In this document: positions 55,541-64,000 of the stretch, in pieces
Position numbering within the stretch: position 1 is the stretch's first letter
Layout of the letters: each line of letters opens with the position of its first letter
NCBI GenBank assembly: GCA_032622095.1
Contig: CP136066.1
Coordinates: 59,116,609-59,180,608 of the forward strand
DNA from: Siphonodentalium dalli
Lineage: Eukaryota > Mollusca > Scaphopoda > Gadilida > Siphonodentaliidae
Reading direction: 5' to 3'
DNA length: 64,000 nucleotides
Made by a program: the position numbers and the translations under genes
The notes under the pieces: generated by a model
What the model was told of the DNA's origin: nothing
Seen by the model: only the letters and a program-made list of their open reading frames with translations
The model's database searches: none

Positions 55541-55647
55541 TTTTCTTGTACGAGTCCAGGTTGTGGTGAAAAGTCATATTGGACGAGACACGCCAGTGTC
55601 GAGTCCAATATGACTTTTCACCACAACCTGGACGAGTACAAGAAAAA
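55541..55647. repeat. Punctuated palindrome, copy E
   Basis: The arms, about 50 bp each, are exact except at CGAG. CGAG is direct in both arms at 55552 and 55634, and at 55585 and 55601. The remainder (GTCCAGGTTGTGGTGAAAAG and its complement) is perfect. The word GAGTCCAATATGACTTT recurs at about 55972 and 55992. Confidence 0.85.
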
Positions 55648-55964
55648 CTCATTCTGAACACAACATTGTATAATTACATTTTTATTATCCATCTGTATGT
55701 TTATCCACATTTTGGGACTAAAAAAACTTTTGTGGTTATTTTTGGTATTTGTCGGCACTTAATTCTCTATAAAAGCCTGTATATTGATCATCAGAAAGCA
55801 TGATTTGGAAAAGTAAACACGGAAGTGAGAAAAAAAACTCAATGCGGAAGTGAAACGTCTGCTAAAATCCACCATTGTTGCGCGCGCATCACAATTTCAC
55901 CGATTCATTTCGCAATAGAGTTAATTCGTGACGTCATGGAGTCCCAATAAAAAAAGTGATATTG

Positions 55965-56012
55965 TATAGTCGGAGTCCAATATGACTTTCGGGAGTCCAA
56001 TATGACTTTTTC
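55965..56012. repeat. Two direct copies of GGAGTCCAATATGACTTT
   Basis: Two 18-base units, 20 bases apart, match the arm of palindrome E 370 bp upstream. They are probably remnants of a second copy. Confidence 0.75.
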
Positions 56013-56039
56013 CAGGACTATCACGTGGCGGCTTTTGCC

Positions 56040-58900
56040 CAATCGGAAATGGTGTTAGTTAAGGGATGGATAATAATGCATTATATGTTATCTTAATACC
56101 TATTTATTATGGGTCGATAAGATTGAACGAATGGAATTGAATCGAACATGCGCCATGATGGTGGGAATTTAATGGGGTCACGGTATACGCTACCTCTACA
56201 CAAGATGTTTGTTTCATATATCGAATGGCATGTCTGTCGGTGTGGTAAAATTTTATTTCTAATTCCGTTTCGAAGCCGTTCAAAATCAACTGGACCAGGC
56301 GTATACACTTGTCTTGATAATACTGTGCTAGCCTTCACAAGAACAGTCGTATAGTATAAACGACGGTGTTTTTGTATAGTTTGGTGGTATGCCATGCAAA
56401 CAATTAAGGTATGCGTTGTTATCATCCTCACTCAGGGTTATTGTCAGTACATGGACGGTATGATTCAAGAACATGACAGGAACTGTGGTGCATTAATTTT
56501 ACTGTGTCTGTTTCAAGAACAAGTTACAGTCTCGGCGGCAATGGCTGTGAACGTTGGGAAAATCCTTCAAAGGTCGAACATGATCTTTATGATTGCAATA
56601 GGACGCTGGCGAAAATAGATTTAGAATATATAGTAGTTATGTCTCAGGCACATGGTCGGAAGGTGATGTTACACAGAAACCACTTGGCGTAAACAACGTG
56701 TTTTGAACTGATTGCAAGATATCTTATCAACGCAACATTCCTCTAGCTGTTCATCACGTTGAAAAAGTCACCCTTGTGTTGATGGCATCCGTATTTTCTT
56801 GAACCATAACAACTGCCACCCAGCGCGTGTATGACATATCACCAAACTATCAAAGGCGCCGTCTTTAAGACTATATAGTACGCGGGACCCTTCTACCAAG
56901 TAATGTGGAATACCTTGTTGGCTTGAGCGAGATAGATTAATTCGACGAAGAGATGGAAGCTGACCCAGATAATACAGGTAGTGTTGTTCTGAATCTTGGA
57001 AGTCATAATATGACAATTCGGCACATCTATATACGGTTAAGGAAATTATCAACACTTTCTGGAGAATGGATTTGGAAATGCCACATCCTAATTATTCATT
57101 GTGGGATTTTACCCTCCCAAGATGCTACTAGCTGCGCTATGCGACTGACGACGTTTTACATAGGAACCGATAGATGATTTGTGCACCATTTCGTCTGCAC
57201 ATAATTCAATTATGACAACAGTGGAAAATATAATGCGACAATGTCAACGTATTTTCAATTTCTGGCAACCATCTTGGTTGTGCGTACCAATTGCCCAACT
57301 CAAAAGAATACTTCGTCTAAATGTTCGCTATGCACATGTAATTGTGGGTAAAAGTCACGCAACAATAACGCCCATTGCAGGAAAGCAAAGGAATGTAGGG
57401 TTGATTTACAATTTCATGTTGACCGCAATCTTCAATTTGGGGAAACACTTTTTGCATGAGATGTAAGGTAATTACTTCACCTCAGTATTTCCAACTCAAC
57501 TGTAAGCATGGTGGAGTTGTCATGGTGTGACGGTGTAATTTAGCCCTAGTATATATATATAACTAATACAAGTTAATACTGACAACTAGCAGCTAACATA
57601 TTCATCCAAATCACCGGTATTTACGACATCCCGTTTACCCTCTCTACTTCGCTGTTTCGATCCGTCCCTGTAACCATTACTCTGTCACTTTAGCCCAATG
57701 CTAAACGCTCTAGTACTGCCACTTCAAATAGTACAGATAAGCTCGCAGCTGATTGTATGACACACAGCCGCACGTAAATTATCAAAGGTCAAATATTTCG
57801 CGGGGTTTCCATTTTGACATAAAGTATATATGGCCCAGTAGTTAGGAGTATATTTCCTATTTTAATTATATTTTAATGTGATTACTTTTGTGAGGTTATC
57901 TCCCGATAACCTGAGATGCCAGTTTGTAGATATCTCAATCAAATAGATATAGATTGGATATCTGGCATCTCTTGTATTTTCAGGAACTATTCAAGTTTCT
58001 TTAACATATATTTGTGTATGCACATATGCGTGCTTATCGTGTATGCAAATGGTAATATATTTGCATTTGGCTGCAGGGCCTATTCTATGCCTATACTGGT
58101 GTATTATAACACTCTGTGTGTTAGATGTATTATCAGACTATGCCAGTCTGTGGATGATGTTCGATTGTATGTGCTGATGGTGACGATGATGTTAATAGAG
58201 ATCTGTTATTCTTATAAAAGATTAATAAATGCTATTGAAGACCTATACAGGTAATATGAACTTTCCATTGACCCTGCCGACCAAGATTGAGAATTCATTG
58301 ACAGAGCCCATACTGCCAAAGCTAACTTTATAAATTTAATGTCAAAGGCTCGAGGACATTAATACTTAAATGGACCCATAGTAACCCGCTGACACTGGTC
58401 CATCTGAAATTTCAATGAGTAAACAAAAACACAAATGTTAAAAACATAATCATAGTTGAAAGGAACATAATATCACCTCACAGAGCATATAAGAAAAAAA
58501 AAGAATTCCTTGAAAACTGATACCTCAAATGAGTCGTAGCTCTACACTGGATCGTCAGCTGGAAAACTAGTTATACCTCTGATCGTACGAAGATGATACA
58601 TGATACCTAACAGTACACACTACATATTAAAAGATAATCAATGGACACAACAATATCTGACATATGACACAACATATGTTCAAGGTACATCACAGACTGA
58701 ATGCTCACATTACACGTGAGAGATATCATAACAAGGCAGTGGATGCCATATTACAGAGAAAAGCACTGTAAAGATAGATAGTCACAGACACAACTGTAAC
58801 TAACTGGAAATATTAATATTCTAAAAATTGACTGGAATAAACACATGAGTAGACTGAATAAGGATACATCTTGCACAGATGGACTGATACCACCTGAAAA
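56040..58900. other. No supported gene
   Basis: Several frames of 60-110 codons occur on both strands (for example 57916-58254, hydrophobic and cysteine-rich) without motifs or partner exons. The last few hundred bases may be the 3' region or terminal repeat of the adjoining Ty3/gypsy element, but with its 5' end missing this cannot be tested. Confidence 0.35.
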
Positions 58901-58907
58901 CAAGAAT

Positions 58908-61800
58908 TCACTTAAGTATTGACTCAAATATTGACTGTAGTACATCGGGAGAAACTCTGGAAAATAACTGATTGTCCGTAAGTTTCTTAATTAACTCATT
59001 TTTGTCGATCATGCTACCTGAAATAGGTTGCAACTTATTAACAACAAAGTCTCCTTTCTGCATCCACGATGGCTTACTCCTTTCTCTTGTCGATCTCCCA
59101 GGCACTGGACTTGGCACACTGGTATCTGTATGGGAAGAAACTTCCTCATTACCAGATCTACTAATCACTACATCTGAACTAACACCTGAGGCTACAACAT
59201 CATCTGAAACAAAAGCTACAATTCTATCACCATCTCCGCTAACTCGTTCTCCATCATCTACAACAGCTGCAGAAGGAACAATATCACTAATCTCCTCACA
59301 ATTCTCAGCCTCTACATGTACACCTGTGGACCTAAGTTCTGTCTGAACGAACGGCTCATGTGTATCTGAAATAAATTCTATCACATTATCTTCACTATGC
59401 TCCTATTTGGAGGGCGGTCGTCACCACTGGAAGAAATACCAGGGTCCATCCTCGAACGCCGATCGTCATCAGGACGAGGTGGACCTCCACTATCCGCATT
59501 ACCTGAAACAAATGAAACACTTGGAACAATATGCGGTTTAAACATAACCACTGACTCCTCATCACTATCACTAACGCGACCATTAAGTCTGTTCTCTTTA
59601 TGAGATTTGTCAACAGTGCCTGGAATATAATATTTCCTCACAGTTCTTGGTTTAGGGACAGGTCTGACAGGATCTTGTGCAGCTGGAACATCAACACCAT
59701 TAAAAGAATCGGGTTTAACTGTGGGATCATCAACTGGAAGATCAAAAGGAATTGAACCAATAGGTAATAAGTGATTCCTATGTAAAGTTCTGGTTCTACC
59801 TGAGTCATCCTGTAATACAAAAACTGGAATATCACTATTCGGTTGCTCTTTCACAACATACACCTCCGGATCAAATTTATCCGCCAATTTATGCCTGCCA
59901 TCAAAAGCTAAAGTTTTGACAAGAACACGGTCGCCTACATGTATAGTAGCGCCTCTCACTTTCTTGTCATAATTCCTCTTATGACCTTCTTGAGACTTAG
60001 ACATACTACTGGAAGCTAACCTGTAAGATTCTCTAAGTCTGTGCTTAAGGTCAGTAACATAATCACAATACGAACGATCATCATCAGATTCAGATTTATG
60101 CAAACCAAACTATGACATCAATTAGTAACCTTGGTTCTCTGCCAAACATTAACAAATGTGGTGCATAACCTGTAGTTTCATGTCGTGTGCAATTATATGC
60201 ATGAACAAGTGGACCAATAAAGGATTTCTAATCTTTCTTTTGGTCAGGATGAAGAGTACCTAACATTCCTATGAGGGTACGATTAAATCGTTCTGTAATG
60301 CCATTACCCATGGGGTGGTAAGGCGTAGTCCTAGACTTCTTTATACCACACAGCTGACAGAGTTCTGAAATGACTTGTGACTCAAAATTTGCACCTTGAT
60401 CACTATGTATACGCTGTGGGTAGCCATAATGAATAAAGAAATTATTGAATAAGATATCAGCTGTAGTCTTGGCTGTCTGATTCTTGGTAAAAAAAGCTTG
60501 AGCGTACTTAGTAAAGTGATCTGTAATAACAAGAACATTTTCGTAACCACCTTTGCAAGATTCTAAACACAAAAAATCAATACAAACTAACTCAAGTGGC
60601 TGTGAAGTAGAAACTGAAACTAAAGGAGCTCTAAAATTTGTAGAAGTCTTTCTCCTTATACATCTATGGCAATTCTTGATCCAGTTATCTACTATACTGT
60701 CAATGCTGGGGAAATAAAATCTTTCTTTCTCCAGAGAAATAGTCCTATCCCGTCCGGGATGTCCAATGTCATTATGCAATGACTTCAATACAAGTCTAAC
60801 ATAAGAAGAAGGTAATACAAGTTGAGATGTTGAACTACCATTACAAGTTGACTCTCTATATAAAACACCTCTCTGCAACTTCAACTTCGAAAAATGCCTG
60901 AAAAAAGGAGAATGATCCTTTGAAGGAGGCAAAGACCTTCTATTCGGACATTTCTTCTGCCTAACTGCTGTCATCCAAAATGATAAAACATTATCTCGCT
61001 CCTGTGCTCTCCTCCAATCCTTGTAATTCATCGCATCAAGATCATAACCTATTTCATCAACTGGTTTCAATACATCAGAGTCAACACATAAACTCTCAAC
61101 AAAAGGCTGCTGAACCTGTAAAGAGTTACAGATAGTCTTTACGGATTCAACTGGAATTAATTCATGATTAAAAGCTGAAGAAGGCTCATCCAACCTAGAT
61201 AAAACATCTGCATCTGTATTGGTCTTACCAGGCTTATAGAGAATATAAAATTTAAAAGCACCAAGGGCTGACAACCATCTTTGACCTGTAGCATCTAATT
61301 TAGCTGAAGTAAGTACATAAGTTAAAGGGTTATTATCTGTATATACAACAAAATAATTTCCATATAAGTAATCATAAAACTTCTCCGTAACTGACCATTT
61401 CAAAGCTAAAAATTCTAATTTGTGGGCGGGATAATTCTTCTCTGCGGCAGTAGTACCTCGGCTGCCATATGCTATCACCCACATCACACCATCGTCTTCC
61501 TGGAGAAGGACGCAACCTAAACCATGCCGGGACGCATCAATATGGATTTCAAATGGTCTGCTATAGTCGGGATAGCCTAAAATGGGGGGATTTGAAAGAC
61601 GATCTTTCAAATAATCAAATGCAGACTGCTGCTCACTTTCCCATTTCCATTTACCTGTAAAAGATGATTTCAGCTTATTCTTTGACTTCTTAACATTAGT
61701 GGGTGGGAGTAAATATGTAAGGGGTTTAGAAATTGCAGAAAAATTCTTGACAAATTTCCTATAAATACCACAGAAACCTAAAAATTTCCTCAACTGATCT
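58908..61800 (-). pseudogene. Ty3/gypsy pol fragment: RT thumb, RNase H, integrase
   Basis: The minus-strand frame begins inside the reverse transcriptase at PDQLRKFLGFCGIYRKFVKN. RNase H follows: FEIHIDASRHGLGCVL (first Asp), EFLALKWSVTEKF, YTDNNPL and DADVLSRL. The integrase has a zinc-binding H-H-C-C region (HNDIGHPGRDR ... CHRCIRRK) and a DDE core: IDFL, HSDQGANFE and GNGITERFNRTL. A TAG at 60228 (where Trp is expected), a frameshift near 60110 and another near 59384 break it. The C-terminal part has GDRVLVKTLAFDGRHKLADK and a long acidic tail ending at 58908. Protease, most of RT and gag are absent. The pol order RT-RNase H-integrase is that of Ty3/gypsy. Confidence 0.9.
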
Positions 61801-62340
61801 GGAGTGGAGCTATCGACTTGAAATTTGCTATGTGAATGTATCTTGCGCCGGGTACAAATTTTATCGGGTCGCCGAGCCCGTGCGACGCCCGTGCAGCGCA
61901 TGCGCAGACGAGATCTCGGAAACGGGTGGAGCTATCGACTTGAAATTTGGCATGTGAATGTATCTTGCGCCGGGTACAAATTTTCATGCGCAGACCAGAT
62001 CTCGGAAACTGGTGGAGCTACCGGGTACAAATTTTTCTTATTGAAACGCGTGGAGCTAAAAATTTAAAAAATATATAAAAAAATGTCATGTTTCGGACAA
62101 GCCGCCGGTGGCGGGCTAACCTGCTAGTCTATACTATATATTTTGAGACTTCGTATATGTGTGTGTGTGTACTTCATAGAATCCAAAACGCGTGTACAGA
62201 TTGAGATCAAATTTCGTATGTAAGTGTAAAATCCCACCGACACCGCCGTAGTCGTGTTTTCGAGAAGCCCTGAGCACCCTTTATCCACTCCCAAATCACC
62301 GCAAAGGCACGGCGGGGGTTAAGGCAATAACGTTCTTTAT
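61795..62340 (+). mobile_element. Helitron/Helentron-like 3' end with tandem units, copy 1
   Basis: About two ~123-bp units of 'ggagctatcgacttgaaatt' with 'tgtgaatgtatcttgc', 'cgccgagcccgtgcgacgc' and 'gcgcatgcgcaga' are followed by the hairpin GCCGCCGGTGGCGGGC and, 7 bases later, CTAG|T (62124-62128). A hairpin shortly before CTRR followed by T is the 3' terminus of Helitrons. However, the sequence beyond CTAGT is also repeated in copy 2, so the real element may extend to about 62340. It replaces the 5' part of the gypsy pol frame. Confidence 0.6.
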
Positions 62341-62383
62341 CTATATCGTATACGGAGGTTTTAACAATTAACGCTCTTTATTG

Positions 62384-62470
62384 TAATGGACGTGGCTAAA
62401 CGATACCCCATGCGTCCGATGCGGATTCCAATGGACGTGGCTAAACGACTGACCCCATGCGTCCGAAATA
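62384..62470. repeat. Tandem 45-bp repeat
   Basis: 'caatggacgtggctaaacga' followed by 'ccccatgcgtccgaa' occurs twice back to back, at about 62388 and 62430. No function seen. Confidence 0.7.
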
Positions 62471-62635
62471 CGGATGCGGACGAAATGCAACTAAAAAGGG
62501 AGAATTGATCTAAGAGCTCGAAATATTATGCAGAGGGATTTCACGACGGGATTAATTGACTGTCCGCTCTGAAGTTTAGGACGGGGAGGACGGGTACCAT
62601 GAATTAACTCATTGAAAAACAAAGAATGCGTTATC

Positions 62636-63195
62636 TCGCAAACGGGTGGAGCTATCGACTTGAAATTTGCTATGTGAATGTATCTTGCCCCGGATACAAA
62701 TTTTATCGGGTCGCCGAGTCCGTGCGACGCCAGCTTCGCGCATGCGCAGACGAGATCTCGGAAACCGGTGGAGCTATCGACTTGAAATTTGGTATGTGAA
62801 TGTATCTTGCCCCGGGTACGAATTTTATCGGCTCGCCGAGCCCGTGCGACGCAAGCTTCGCGCATGCGCAGACCAGATCTCGGAAACGGGTGGAGCTATC
62901 GACTTGAAATTTGGTTAAATTAAAAAAATGTCATGTTTCTGTAACAAAGCCATGAGACGAATGCCGCCAGTGGCGGGCTAACCTGCTAGTACTATATATT
63001 TTGAGACTTCGTATATATATATGTATGTGTGTACTTCATAGAATTCAAAACGCGTGTACATATTGAGCTCAAACTTCCTATGTAAGTGTCAAATCACACC
63101 GACACGACCGTGGTCGCGGTTTAGAGAAGCTCAGAGCACCTGTTCTCCAATCTCAAACCACCGCAAAGGCACGGCGTGGGTTAATCAAGTAATTA
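62636..63195 (+). mobile_element. Helitron/Helentron-like array, copy 2
   Basis: Repeats copy 1 with an offset of 862 bp: two full units and a partial one of the same ~123-bp sequence, then GCCGCCAGTGGCGGGC, CTAG|T (62986-62990), and the same ~200-bp trailer through 'accgcaaaggcacggcg'. Differences are scattered, so this is an older duplication or a second insertion of the same family. Confidence 0.65.
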
Positions 63196-63735
63196 TTTAA
63201 TGAGCGTTTGTTCTTGACGCATCTCTATAAAGAGCGTCTGTTTCCCATTCAACGTTATTAGCATCTGCATAGTTATACAGGAACATTGAGTGCTTGCCTA
63301 TGCGGGGTGATTTATTGGAGCTCTTACAACATCATTGTTATAGTATGTATGACACTTAGGTCAGGGCTTAGGGGGGGGGGGGGGTAGTTATAGGCATAAT
63401 GCTTCTCAGAAATCCCGGTTACAAACCAACACTCACAATTTCGTATTTACGCAAACGTTATCGCTCGAAATTTATTCCCTGCGAGCACGGATGGCGCGCT
63501 TTGTTTTTACAGTATATGATAAATACCGAAATCATCCCAGATAATCACGAATATAGCATCAGATTTCTCCCCAGATATACCGTTATAAAGCTACTGGAAT
63601 CTGCCAATCTACTCATAGAATCGAAAACGCGCGTAGGAACGGGCATCCCCACGCAATGTCGGCTTATAAGACATCTTTACTACACATGGACAATTGGTCT
63701 CTATATATGTACCAAAATTACGCCGCGTTGGTGAC
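63196..63735. other. No supported gene; G homopolymer
   Basis: A G run lies at 63370-63384. A frame at 63399-63734 (111 codons, ordinary composition, starting MLLRNPGYKPTLTISYLRKR) has no motif I recognise. It could be a decayed piece of the Helentron-like family. Confidence 0.3.
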
Positions 63736-63737
63736 TG

Positions 63738-63995
63738 GGAAATTCCAGGGAATGCCGATTGAGCTCAAACTTGCTACCTACGGGAAGTGTCATATATATA
63801 TATGAGTGTGTCCTTTATAGACTCGAACCGATTGAGCTCAAACTTGCTAAATATTGACTGGGAAATTCCAGGGAATGTCGATTGAGCTCAAACTTGCTAC
63901 CTGCGGGAAGTGTCATATATATGTGTGTGTCCTTTATAGACTCGAACCGATTGAGCTCAAACTTGCTAAATACGGGAAGTGTCACGGACGGGTTC
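63738..63995. repeat. Tandem units with GATTGAGCTCAAACTTGCTA
   Basis: About two units of ~119 bp, each with 'gactgggaaattccagggaa', 'gattgagctcaaacttgcta', 'cgggaagtgtcatatatat' and 'cctttatagactcgaacc'. 'attgagctcaaactt' also occurs in the trailer of copy 2 (about 63062), so this array belongs to the same broad family. It continues past the end of the window. Confidence 0.75.
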
Positions 63996-64000
63996 ATTGA

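Noticed and set aside
56768-57466. Frames on both strands that could be exons
   Set aside because: No consistent splice sites or recognisable domain.
57916-58254. 112-codon hydrophobic frame
   Set aside because: No motif, no splice context and no neighbour to support it. It is compatible with chance in AT-rich DNA.
63399-63734. 111-codon frame near the right end
   Set aside because: The composition looks ordinary but I recognise no family. It lies between Helentron-like arrays, so it is not called.

Overview
This is a eukaryotic, AT-rich, repeat-dominated window with no intact host gene visible. The repeat types suggest a marine lophotrochozoan, most likely a mollusc. They include non-LTR retrotransposons with an apurinic-type endonuclease (APE), a Ty3/gypsy fragment, a Polinton-like DNA element, and bivalve 'pearl'-like tandem arrays ending in ACAG/ACAT microsatellite. 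Frequent TACATGTA words and many punctuated palindromes fit the same picture. The taxon is an inference; no diagnostic host gene is present.

Layout. 1-8.4 kb: small palindromic and terminal-inverted-repeat elements, a decayed LINE endonuclease fragment, a two-copy tandem duplication and a GTTATAACGA satellite. 8.4-14.1 kb: a nearly full-length two-ORF LINE on + (LINE-1), ORF2 open over 1146 codons but with a damaged RT motif. 14-19.9 kb: unannotatable DNA, a GC-rich hairpin island, a TA-flanked MITE, a pearl/Helentron-like array and a TTAA-flanked MITE. 19.9-31.9 kb: LINE-2 on the - strand, apparently full length, bounded by a perfect 30-bp direct repeat and split by a 7,427-bp Polinton-like element with its own perfect 6-bp target duplication (CATGGG). 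32-38 kb: intergenic repeats. 38.2-49.4 kb: decayed SGNH-hydrolase-like and YqaJ-nuclease-like genes. Phase-compatible downstream exons of the YqaJ gene lie on the far side of a 6.6-kb intron that holds a third LINE and a LINE ORF1. 49.4-58.9 kb: mostly empty with palindromes. 58.9-61.8 kb: 5'-truncated Ty3/gypsy pol on -. 61.8-64 kb: duplicated Helitron/Helentron-like tandem arrays.

The central finding is the Polinton-like element at 24315-31741. It has inverted arms of about 2.8 and 2.4 kb (a large fraction of the element), 5'-AG termini and a 6-bp target duplication. Between the arms lie only small minus-strand genes: a C2H2-finger/helical protein broken by one stop, and a basic protein. 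No polymerase, integrase, ATPase or capsid gene is present. It looks like a non-autonomous, arm-expanded derivative in which a piece of coding sequence was copied into the arms.

A second general finding is a set of palindromes at several loci that share a signature. Short CTCG (or CGAG) blocks stand in the same orientation in both arms, so one strand's hairpin would place CGAG opposite CGAG, a tandem G-A mismatch context.
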